NCBI RefSeq assembly: GCF_017815515.1
Contig: NZ_CP072611.1
Span: 2,790,001-2,854,000 of the forward strand
Length of the DNA: 64,000 nucleotides
Source: Aureimonas populi
GTDB taxonomy: Bacteria > Pseudomonadota > Alphaproteobacteria > Rhizobiales > Rhizobiaceae
Direction of reading: 5' to 3'
Shown here: positions 57,193 to 64,000 of the stretch, piece after piece
Numbering within the stretch: the stretch's first letter is position 1
How the letters are laid out: each line of letters opens with the position of its first letter
Translations under genes and position numbers: made by a program
Notes under the pieces: generated by a model
Database searches by the model: none
What the model saw: only the letters and a program-made list of their open reading frames with translations
What the model was told of the DNA's origin: nothing

Positions 57193-58299
57193 ATGGAATC
57201 GAGCAAGGCGCGCCTGCGCGACACGCCCCGGCAGCGGCGCACGCCCCTTTGGGCCATTGCCATCATGGGGATCGGCACCCTTTCGCGCTTCGGGCGACGG
57301 GACAGCGGGGGCGAGGAAAGCGCCGAGGTGCAGGACGGTACGAGCGCCGGTTCGCAGGCCGCACGCGGACGTGAGGCTGGCGCGCCCTCCGAAATGACGG
57401 CGCGCGGATGGAAGGACATCCTGCTTCGAACCTATAGCGAGTTCAACGACGACCGGCTGATGCTGGTCGCGGCCGGGCTGACCTTCTACGTCCTGCTGGC
57501 GATCTTCCCCGCGATCTCCGCGCTCGTCTCCATCTATGGAATCTTTGCGGACCCCGCGACCGTCAGCGAACATCTGGACGTTCTGGACGGCGTCGTCCCC
57601 GGAGGCGGCATGGACATCCTCGCCGAGACGATGAGCCGGCTGGCCGCTCAGGGTCGCACCACGCTGGGCTTCGGGCTCGTCTTCGGCCTTGGCATCGCGC
57701 TGTGGAGCGCGAATGCCGGAATGAAGTCGCTCTTCGACGCGCTCAATATCGTCTATGGCGAAACCGAGAAGCGAAGCTTCGTGAAGCTCACGCTCATCAG
57801 CCTGCTCTTCACCCTGTCGACGCTGATCTTCATCATCGTGGCGCTTGGCGCGGTCGTCGTCCTGCCCGTCGCGCTGAACTTCTTCGGGCTCGGCGTTGTC
57901 GAGGAATGGCTGCTGCTCCTGCGCTGGCCGATCCTGCTCGTGGTCGTCAGCGTCGGCATCTCCATCATCTTCCGCTACGGGCCGAGCCGGGAAAAGGCCA
58001 AGTGGCGTTGGGTCAACTGGGGCTCAGCTCTCGCCGCGCTGCTCTGGGTGATCGTGTCGATCCTGTTCTCCTGGTATGTCGAGAATTTCGGCAGCTATGA
58101 CGAGACCTACGGCTCGCTCGGCGCGGCGGTCGGCTTCATGACATGGATCTGGATTTCCTCGATGGTCATCCTGCTCGGCGCGGAACTGAATGCCGAGCTG
58201 GAGCACCAGACTGCGAAGGATACGACCACCGAGCCCAACCAGCCGATGGGCCAACGCGGAGCCCGCATGGCCGACTCGCTCGGCAAGCAGACCGGCTGA
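57193..58299 (+). CDS. YihY/BrkB-family inner membrane protein
   Basis: The 368-residue protein starts with a basic cytoplasmic N-terminus (MESSKARLRDTPRQRR) and has six hydrophobic segments with the family blocks DRLMLVAAGLTFYVLLAIFP, TTLGFGLVFGLGIALWSANA, GMKSLFDALNIVYGETEKRS and NWGSALAALLWVIVSILFSW. The Pfam group (Virul_fac_BrkB) has an uncertain role, with proposals including tRNA processing and transport. The Met at 57193 follows GGAAAGAG. Upstream is the autotransporter; downstream is glutaminase, 40 bases apart. Confidence 0.88.
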   Translation: MESSKARLRDTPRQRRTPLWAIAIMGIGTLSRFGRRDSGGEESAEVQDGTSAGSQAARGREAGAPSEMTARGWKDILLRTYSEFNDDRLMLVAAGLTFYVLLAIFPAISALVSIYGIFADPATVSEHLDVLDGVVPGGGMDILAETMSRLAAQGRTTLGFGLVFGLGIALWSANAGMKSLFDALNIVYGETEKRSFVKLTLISLLFTLSTLIFIIVALGAVVVLPVALNFFGLGVVEEWLLLLRWPILLVVVSVGISIIFRYGPSREKAKWRWVNWGSALAALLWVIVSILFSWYVENFGSYDETYGSLGAAVGFMTWIWISSMVILLGAELNAELEHQTAKDTTTEPNQPMGQRGARMADSLGKQTG

Positions 58300-58339
58300 T
58301 GGCCGCTCCCCACATCAACAGAGACCGGAGGCGCCAGGC

Positions 58340-59263
58340 GTGCCAGAGTTGCAGGACATCGTTGCGCAGATCGTGGAGGAAGTGCGCGCCGAGAAGGACC
58401 ACGGGACGGCATCGGATGCGCTTCCCCAACTGGCGGGGGCCGATCTGGACAAGGTCGGCCTGGCCGTCGTGACTGCGGATTGCGAAGTCGCAGTGGCGGG
58501 TGATGCCGACGAGCCCTTCTCCCTCCAGAGCATCTCGAAAGTGTTTTCGCTCACATTGGCGCTGGAGGCCTACGGTGAGGACGTGTGGAAGCGGGTGGGG
58601 CGCGAGCCGTCCGGCGACCCGTTCAACTCGATCATCGATCTCGAGCGGCACGAAGGCTTTCCGCGCAACCCCTTCATCAATGCCGGGGCGCTGGTCGTGG
58701 TCGATCTCCTCCTGGACAGGGCCGAGGGCGACGAGGCCGATCTCGTACGGTCCCTCCTCGTCCGACTGGCTGGGGACGAGAATGTTCGCATCGATGAGGA
58801 GATCGCGAGTTCGGACGCCTCGTCATCCTACACCAACCAGGCGCTGGCGAATTTCGCCAAGTCGTTCGGCAACCTCAATCATTCGGTGGACAGCGTCATC
58901 GAAGCCTATACGCGCCAGTGCTCGCTCTCGCTGTCCTCTCGTGATCTGGCGAAGGCCGGGCGGTTTCTCATGAACAATGGCGCGGACCCGGAGGCGGGCA
59001 CCATCCTGGCCGATGGCCATAGCGCACGACAGATCGCTTCCCTCATGATGACCTGCGGGCAGTATGACGGTTCGGGCGAGTTCGCGGCCCGGGTCGGCCT
59101 GCCGGCCAAGAGCGGCATCGCGGGCGGCATCCTGGCCGTCGCGCCCCGCATGGCGTCGATCGCCGTCTGGTCGCCCGGACTCGACAAGAACGGCAATTCG
59201 ATGCTGGGAACGCTGGCACTGGCCAAGCTTTCGCAGCGAACCGGATGGTCGGTTTTCGGTTAG
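58340..59263 (+). CDS. glsA: Glutaminase
   Basis: Glutaminase converts glutamine to glutamate and ammonia. The 307-residue enzyme has the serine beta-lactamase-like SxxK: FSLQSISKVFSLTLALEAYG (Ser-Ile-Ser-Lys near 65-68), FNSIIDLERHEGFPRNPFIN (about 94-113), GALVVVDLLLDRAEGDEADL and VDSVIEAYTRQCSLSLSSRD. The final KSGIAGGILAVAPRMASIAV contains the Lys-Ser-Gly equivalent. A GTG start at 58340 with GGAGG upstream gives the normal length. It is convergent with tgt (16 bases apart). Confidence 0.94.
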   Translation: MPELQDIVAQIVEEVRAEKDHGTASDALPQLAGADLDKVGLAVVTADCEVAVAGDADEPFSLQSISKVFSLTLALEAYGEDVWKRVGREPSGDPFNSIIDLERHEGFPRNPFINAGALVVVDLLLDRAEGDEADLVRSLLVRLAGDENVRIDEEIASSDASSSYTNQALANFAKSFGNLNHSVDSVIEAYTRQCSLSLSSRDLAKAGRFLMNNGADPEAGTILADGHSARQIASLMMTCGQYDGSGEFAARVGLPAKSGIAGGILAVAPRMASIAVWSPGLDKNGNSMLGTLALAKLSQRTGWSVFG

Positions 59264-59279
59264 GGGCACACGGGCGGTC

Positions 59280-60416
59280 TCAGGCGGCCTTTCGGGCTGC
59301 CTCGCCCCGCTCCCACCCGGCTTTGGTCTCGGCCACGAAGTCGGCATATGAGCCGGCCTCGATGGCGCTTCGAATGCCGGCCATCAGCGATTGGTAGTAG
59401 GCCAGATTGTTCCATGTCAGCAGCATTCCGCCCAGTGCCTCGTCGGCGCGCACGAGATGGTGCAGATAGGCGCGCGAATAGTCGCGGCTGGCGGGGCAGT
59501 CCGAGGTCTCGTCGAGCGGCGAGGAATCCTCGGCATGGCGCGCGTTGCGAAGGTTGATGCGTCCGTGTCGCGTGAAGGCGAGGCCGTGGCGCCCTGCCCG
59601 CGTCGGCATGACGCAGTCGAACATGTCGATGCCTCGCGCCACCGACTGCACGATATCGTCCGGCGTGCCGACGCCCATCAGATAGCGGGGCTTGCCGGCG
59701 GGCAGCGAGGGTAACGTCTCGGCCAGCGTCTCCAGCATCACCGCCTGCGGTTCGCCCACTGCGAGCCCGCCCACGGCGTAGCCCTTCAGGTCCATCGCGG
59801 CGAGGCGTTCGGCCGAGCGGATGCGCAGGTCCGGCTGGTCGCCGCCCTGCACGATGCCGAACATGGCCTTGCCGGGCTGATCGCCGAATGCCTTCGCCGA
59901 CCGCTCGGCCCAGCGCAGCGAAAGCTCCATCGCGCGCTCGATCTCCCGCCGGTCGGCCGGCAGGCGAATGCACTCGTCGAGCTGCATCTGGATATCGGAA
60001 TCGAGCAGATGCTGGATCTCGACGGAGCGCTCGGGCGTCAGGCGATGGGTGGAACCGTCGATATGTGAGCGGAAGGTGACGCCGTCCTCGTCCAGCTTGC
60101 GGAGCGAGGAGAGCGACATGACCTGGAAGCCGCCGGAATCGGTGAGGATCGGCCAGGGCCAGAGGGCGAATTCATGAAGCCCGCCAAGCTTGGCCACCCG
60201 TTCGGCCCCCGGCCGCAGCATCAGGTGATAGACATTGCCGAGGATGATGTCGGACCCCAGGTCGCGCACCTGGCCCGGATACATCGCCTTGACGGTCCCC
60301 GCCGTGCCCACCGGCATGAAGGCCGGCGTGCGGATCGTGCCGCGCGGCGTCGTGATCTCGCCCCGGCGCGCATGCCCGTCCTGCGCCAGCAATGTGAACG
60401 AAAAGCGGTTTGTCAT
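59280..60416 (-). CDS. tgt: tRNA-guanine transglycosylase
   Basis: Tgt exchanges guanine for preQ1 in the anticodon of tRNA-Asp, Asn, His and Tyr. The 378-residue protein has [20 protein letters not shown] (catalytic Asp, about 89-108), [40 protein letters not shown] and [20 protein letters not shown]. Near the C-terminus the usual zinc-binding CxCxxC...H region reads [19 protein letters not shown], so two of three Cys are Ser while the final His is kept. It overlaps queA by four bases, the tgt-queA operon. Confidence 0.94.
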   Translation of the reverse strand: MTNRFSFTLLAQDGHARRGEITTPRGTIRTPAFMPVGTAGTVKAMYPGQVRDLGSDIILGNVYHLMLRPGAERVAKLGGLHEFALWPWPILTDSGGFQVMSLSSLRKLDEDGVTFRSHIDGSTHRLTPERSVEIQHLLDSDIQMQLDECIRLPADRREIERAMELSLRWAERSAKAFGDQPGKAMFGIVQGGDQPDLRIRSAERLAAMDLKGYAVGGLAVGEPQAVMLETLAETLPSLPAGKPRYLMGVGTPDDIVQSVARGIDMFDCVMPTRAGRHGLAFTRHGRINLRNARHAEDSSPLDETSDCPASRDYSRAYLHHLVRADEALGGMLLTWNNLAYYQSLMAGIRSAIEAGSYADFVAETKAGWERGEAARKAA

Positions 60417-61468
60417 GAGCGTTCCAGAAGGCAGGCATCGCCATAGGAATAGAAGCGATAGCCCCCGGCGATGGCATGGTCGTATGCCGCGCGCATTCGC
60501 TCCAGTCCGCTGAAGGCGGAAACGAGCATGAACAGCGTCGAGCGTGGCAGATGGAAATTGGTCATCAGCGCATCGACCGCGCGGAAGCGGTAGCCGGGCG
60601 TGATGAAGATGTCGGTCGGCGCGGCGAAGGGGCTAAGCCTTCCTGTGTCATCCGCCGCGCTTTCCAGAAGGCGCAGCGACGTGGTGCCCACCGCGACGAT
60701 GCGCCGCCCCGCCTCCCGCGCCGCGTTCAACCGCGCGCAGGTCGTCTCGTCGATGGTTCCCACCTCCGAATGCATCCGGTGGGCGGCCGTATCATCGGCC
60801 TTCACCGGCAGGAACGTGCCGGCCCCTACATGCAAGGTGACGAACGCCTGCTCGATTCCTCTCGCCGCCAATGCCTTCATCAGGGCGGGTGTGAAGTGCA
60901 GGCCTGCCGTGGGGGCCGCGACGGCGCCCTCCTGGCGCGAATAGATCGTCTGGTAGTCGCTGAGATCCTGCTCGTCCACGGCGCGTTTGGAGGCGATATA
61001 GGGCGGGAGCGGCACCGAGCCGACATGCGCGATCGCGCGGTCCAGCTCCGGCCCGCTCGCCTCGAAGGCGAAGGTGACTTCGCCGCTCTCACCCTTCTCC
61101 CGCACCGTGGCATGGAGGGATGCATCGTCGCCGAACCGCACGATATCGCCCGGCTTCAGCTTGCGCGCGCCGCGCACGAAGGCCTTCCAGGTCGAGCCGT
61201 CGAGGCGTTGGTGCAAGGTGGCGCCTAAGGCAGGCTCATCCGTTCCCCGGCCGATGCGGCGCCCTTCCAACTGCGCGGGGATGACGCGCGTATCGTTGAA
61301 GACGAGAAGGTCGCCCTCGCGCAGCAGCGCCGGCAGCTCCGCGACCGTCCTGTCGCCAAAGCCGCCATTGGCCGGCACATGCAGGAGCCGGGCCGATTCG
61401 CGCGGAAGAGCGGGCCGCAGGGCGATCCGCTCTTCCGGAAGCTCGAAGTCGAAGAGATCGACGCGCAT
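60413..61468 (-). CDS. queA: S-adenosylmethionine:tRNA ribosyltransferase-isomerase
   Basis: QueA builds epoxyqueuosine from preQ1 in tRNA. The 351-residue enzyme shows the family blocks [60 protein letters not shown] (about 173-192) and [19 protein letters not shown], then [20 protein letters not shown]. It overlaps tgt and abuts ppiB (shared base at 61468), so tgt-queA-ppiB are one leftward operon. Confidence 0.96.
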   Translation of the reverse strand: MRVDLFDFELPEERIALRPALPRESARLLHVPANGGFGDRTVAELPALLREGDLLVFNDTRVIPAQLEGRRIGRGTDEPALGATLHQRLDGSTWKAFVRGARKLKPGDIVRFGDDASLHATVREKGESGEVTFAFEASGPELDRAIAHVGSVPLPPYIASKRAVDEQDLSDYQTIYSRQEGAVAAPTAGLHFTPALMKALAARGIEQAFVTLHVGAGTFLPVKADDTAAHRMHSEVGTIDETTCARLNAAREAGRRIVAVGTTSLRLLESAADDTGRLSPFAAPTDIFITPGYRFRAVDALMTNFHLPRSTLFMLVSAFSGLERMRAAYDHAIAGGYRFYSYGDACLLERS

Positions 61469-61944
61469 CAGCCTTCGATGTCGGCGGCAACCTTCATCGA
61501 GACGATCTTGTCGGGATCGCGCACGGGCTCGCCGCGCTTGATCTGGTCGACATTCTCCATGCCCTCGATGACCTTGCCCCAGACCGTGTACTGGCGGTTC
61601 AGGAACGGCGCGTCCTCGAAGCAGATGAAGAACTGCGAATTGGCGCTGTCGGGGTTCTGCGCGCGGGCCATGGAAGCCGTGCCGCGCACGTGCGGCTCTG
61701 GGTTGAACTCGGCCTTCAGGTCGGGATACTGCGAGCCGCCCGTGCCGGTGCCGCGCGGGCAGCCGGTCTGGGCCATGAAGCCCTCGATGACGCGGTGGAA
61801 CACGATGCCGTCATAGAAGCCCTCTCGCGCGAGCTTCTTGATGTGCTCGACATGGCCCGGCGCGAGGTCGGGGCGCATCTCGATCACCACCCGGCCCTTC
61901 GTGGTTTCCAGAACCAGGGTGTCTTCCGGCTTGTCGAAGGCCAT
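61468..61944 (-). CDS. ppiB: Cytosolic peptidyl-prolyl cis-trans isomerase (cyclophilin, PpiB-type)
   Basis: The 158-residue cyclophilin has no signal peptide. Conserved blocks are [40 protein letters not shown] (about 43-62), [20 protein letters not shown] (about 90-109) and [20 protein letters not shown]. The active-site residues R, F, Q, M and the NSQFFI motif are present. The Met at 61944 is preferred. A second, exported cyclophilin lies directly upstream on the same strand. Confidence 0.95.
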   Translation of the reverse strand: MAFDKPEDTLVLETTKGRVVIEMRPDLAPGHVEHIKKLAREGFYDGIVFHRVIEGFMAQTGCPRGTGTGGSQYPDLKAEFNPEPHVRGTASMARAQNPDSANSQFFICFEDAPFLNRQYTVWGKVIEGMENVDQIKRGEPVRDPDKIVSMKVAADIEG

Positions 61945-62059
61945 GCCTTCTCCTTTCAAGACTATCGCCGGCGGAGGTCGCCCTGCGCCGGCTGTTCGAG
62001 GAATCGTCAGGCTGTTTGCCGCATCGGGCGCGCCCTCGCAACCCGTGCGGGCGGGTGCC

Positions 62060-62617
62060 TCAGGAATCGCCGCCGACGCGCACGGTCAGCATCCGGTCGG
62101 GATCCTCCACCTGCCCGTTGGTCGCCGCGTCGCCCTTCTTGATCTGGTCCACGGCCTCCATCCCGGCCACCACGTCGCCCACCACGGTGTACTGGCCGTC
62201 GAGGAAGTCACCGTCAGCCAGCATGATGAAGAACTGCGAGTTCGCCGAGTTCGGGTTCTGGCTGCGGGCCATGCCCACCGTGCCCCGGTCGAAGGTCTCG
62301 TTCGAGAACTCGGCGGCCAGATCCGGGCGCTCCGAGCCGCCCATGCCGGTACCTGTGGGGTCTCCGGTCTGCGCCATGAACCCGTCGATCACGCGATGGA
62401 AGACCACGCCGTCATAGAATCCCTCGGCTGCCAGCGCCTTGATCTGCTCCACATGGTTGGGCGCCAGATCGGGGCGAAGCGCGATGGTGATGTCGCCGTG
62501 GTCGGTCGTGATGACGAGAGTGTTTTCCGGGTCCGCGGTCTCCTGCGCGGAGGCCGGCAGTGCGAAGGCGGAGGTCAGCAGCGACAGGGCGAAGCCGAGG
62601 CGGGCAAAGAGGGTCAA
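62060..62617 (-). CDS. ppiA: Periplasmic peptidyl-prolyl cis-trans isomerase (PpiA-type cyclophilin)
   Basis: The 185-residue cyclophilin has a signal peptide (FARLGFALSLLTSAFALPAS, cleavage near AQE) and the same catalytic blocks as its neighbour: [60 protein letters not shown] and GQYTVVGDVVAGMEAVDQIK. It should assist folding of secreted proteins. The two cyclophilins are tandem but about 40% different by eye, so an old duplication with different compartments. Confidence 0.95.
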   Translation of the reverse strand: MTLFARLGFALSLLTSAFALPASAQETADPENTLVITTDHGDITIALRPDLAPNHVEQIKALAAEGFYDGVVFHRVIDGFMAQTGDPTGTGMGGSERPDLAAEFSNETFDRGTVGMARSQNPNSANSQFFIMLADGDFLDGQYTVVGDVVAGMEAVDQIKKGDAATNGQVEDPDRMLTVRVGGDS

Positions 62618-62653
62618 GGCAGGTCTCCGATCAGTCCCGAGGGCGCTGGGCCG

Positions 62654-63133
62654 TCAGGCGAATTTCCGTTTGAGGGCGATGGCGACGGGCGCTGGCACGA
62701 AGGCCGATACATCTCCGCCCATCGCTGCGATCTGCCGGACCAATGTGGCGGTTATGGGCCTGGAAGGCGCGCTGGCGGGCAGGAACACCGTGTCGATCTG
62801 GGGCGCCAGGCTGGCGTTCATGCCCGCCATCTGCATCTCGTAGTCGAAGTCGGTCGCGTCGCGCAGGCCGCGCAGAAGAATGTCGGCTCCCACCTCCCGC
62901 GCCGTTTCCACGACAAGGCCCGAGAAGGAGATCACCTCGATGGCGCTGCCCTCCCCCTTCAGCGCCTCCCGGATCAGGGCGGCGCGCTCCTCGAACGAGA
63001 AGAGGCCGGGCTTGGCCGGATGGACGCCAATGGCGACCACCACCTCGTCGAAAAGACGGCTCGCCCGCTTCAGGATATCGAGATGACCGTTGGTCATAGG
63101 ATCGAACGATCCCGCATAGAGCGCCTTGCCCAA
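62654..63133 (-). CDS. coaD: Phosphopantetheine adenylyltransferase
   Basis: CoaD makes dephospho-CoA. The 159-residue enzyme has the nucleotidyltransferase signature [20 protein letters not shown] (TxGH, about 5-24), [40 protein letters not shown] (about 87-106) and a C-terminal [20 protein letters not shown]. Length is normal. It is followed by ppiA in the same direction, with 36 bases between. Confidence 0.96.
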   Translation of the reverse strand: MGKALYAGSFDPMTNGHLDILKRASRLFDEVVVAIGVHPAKPGLFSFEERAALIREALKGEGSAIEVISFSGLVVETAREVGADILLRGLRDATDFDYEMQMAGMNASLAPQIDTVFLPASAPSRPITATLVRQIAAMGGDVSAFVPAPVAIALKRKFA

Positions 63134-63320
63134 ACTTCACCCTCGGCTAACCGCGTTTATCGAAACCACGTCCGCTCTACCGCTGAGAGCGTCCCGCACC
63201 CATATCTCGGAAAGAAGTTGCCTGCACCCTGCGAAAGACAAAGCGGCGGACCGACGAAAAGTCCGGTCCGGAACCAATGAAACTTCGCTCGCGTTGTCCG
63301 GCTGAATCTGGAGATATGCC

Positions 63321-63449
63321 ATGCTGATCTTCGCGCTTTCCCTGACCATGGTGGCAACGCTGGTGACGGCGACAGCCGTCACGATCCACAACGAGGCGGA
63401 GCAGTCGCGCGTCAAGGCGCGGGTGCGCAAAGCGCGCGTCATGCGATAG
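63321..63449 (+). CDS. Candidate small membrane protein (42 aa)
   Basis: An ATG with GGAG nine bases upstream opens a 42-codon frame: MLIFALSLTMVATLVTATAV, then TIHNEAEQSRVKARVRKARV. It has one hydrophobic helix followed by a basic tail. It is the only frame on either strand with good codon bias in the gap between coaD and gyrA (63134-63525). It could be an unannotated small membrane protein; there is no family support. Confidence 0.45.
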   Translation: MLIFALSLTMVATLVTATAVTIHNEAEQSRVKARVRKARVMR

Positions 63450-63525
63450 GCCTGCCGGCGGCGCCGGGTCTTCCCGGCCACCGCCCAGGCTGGGCACCCG
63501 ACACTGTCGAATGCCCACTCAAGCA

Positions 63526-64000
63526 TCAGGAGGCGGCTTCCTCGCCGCCATCCTCTCCCGACATTTCCACATCCTCGCCGCCGGGATCGGGAATGCGCTC
63601 GACGGAAACGACGCGCTCACCATCTGCGGTATTGAAGATGGTAACGCCCTTGGTCGCTCGGCTCGCCATCCTGATACCCTCGACAGGCACGCGGATCATC
63701 TGGCCGCGATCCGAGATCAGCAGGATTTGGTCTCCATCCTCGACGGGGAAGCCTGCGATCAACTGCCCGATATCGCCAAGCTTCGATACGTCGGTGGCGC
63801 GAATACCCTTGCCGCCGCGCCCGATCGTGCGGAAATCGTAGGACGACGACCGCTTGCCGTAGCCGAACTCGCTGACGGTCAGGACGAACTCCTCGGCCGC
63901 GCTCATAAAGGCGTAACGCTCCTGGCTGAGGGACACGTCCTCCACGCTTTCCTCATCCGTCGCGGTTTCCACCCCGCTTTCACCTTCAACGGCCCTGCGC
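63526..64000 (-). CDS. gyrA: DNA gyrase subunit A (C-terminal end, runs off window)
   Basis: The minus-strand frame is open to the edge and encodes the last beta-propeller blades of GyrA: AAEEFVLTVSEFGYGKRSSS, YDFRTIGRGGKGIRATDVSK (GyrA-box-like region), DGDQILLISDRGQMIRVPVE, MASRATKGVTIFNTADGERV and an acidic tail ending EDGGEEAAS. The blade sequences and tail are typical of alphaproteobacterial GyrA. The start codon and the catalytic part lie outside the window. coaD next to gyrA is a frequent Hyphomicrobiales order. Confidence 0.94.
   Translation of the reverse strand, partial: RRAVEGESGVETATDEESVEDVSLSQERYAFMSAAEEFVLTVSEFGYGKRSSSYDFRTIGRGGKGIRATDVSKLGDIGQLIAGFPVEDGDQILLISDRGQMIRVPVEGIRMASRATKGVTIFNTADGERVVSVERIPDPGGEDVEMSGEDGGEEAAS

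Noticed and set aside
54829..57573. A 914-codon open frame antisense to the autotransporter gene
   Set aside because: Antisense frames are commonly open in high-GC DNA; it has no recognisable domain and its sense partner has signal peptide, repeats and barrel.

Overview
The window joins two very different pieces of DNA from a high-GC alphaproteobacterium, most likely a member of the Hyphomicrobiales (Rhizobiales). The evidence for that order is a phosphatidylcholine synthase, an invasion-associated IalB-type protein, HspQ, the mfd-sdhE-recG and gyrA-coaD-cyclophilin-queA-tgt gene orders, and a palindromic intergenic repeat (345-389) of a type I associate with rhizobial genomes. Genus cannot be fixed from sequence reading alone.

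Positions 1 to about 24,430 are one end of an integrated phage-like element whose left part runs off the window. From left to right it carries the packaging and head genes (portal fragment, gpW-like joining protein, large and small terminase subunits, all leftward), a patch of small rightward genes, two DNA methyltransferases, and small accessory genes. Next comes a RuvC-like resolvase and a tightly overlapping leftward replication/recombination operon: primase-helicase, RecB-like nuclease, DUF6511 protein, SF2 helicase, possible ssDNA-binding protein, RecA-like ATPase, two small proteins and an AlpA-like regulator. Upstream of that operon lie two unrecognised genes (17430-19584), divergent from an XRE repressor and an ImmA/IrrE protease. 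Two palindromic operator-like sites with the same GTTCG...CGAAC arms sit between the divergent genes. The right end holds a four-gene serine recombinase module and a DUF3883 nuclease-like gene. The tRNA-Ser(UGA) gene and its terminator mark the start of host chromosome.

Positions 24,808 to 64,000 are core chromosome. The order is: tRNA-Ser; cupin; lipid kinase; lytic transglycosylase lipoprotein; zinc alcohol dehydrogenase; rlpA; a DacC-like protein with altered active-site motifs; tmk-holB-metG-tatD-MBL hydrolase; quinone oxidoreductase; pcs; UbiH-like hydroxylase; hspQ; ialB-like; a peptide-type binding protein; mfd-sdhE; recG; glmU-glmS; ccdA; tRNA-Lys(UUU); a 1000-residue autotransporter; a YihY/BrkB protein; glutaminase; tgt-queA-two cyclophilins-coaD; and the 3' end of gyrA. 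Envelope and peptidoglycan genes, DNA replication and repair genes, and tRNA modification genes cluster in short operons with 1-4 base overlaps.

The best leads are: (1) the cytosine methyltransferase locus, where a second full-length open frame is nested on the first and the codon bias appears to switch frames part way; (2) the XRE/ImmA-controlled pair of unknown genes; (3) the AGGACGA repeat cluster beside the primase-helicase; (4) the DUF2924/recombinase/HTH module; and (5) the DacC homologue that has lost two of its three catalytic motifs.
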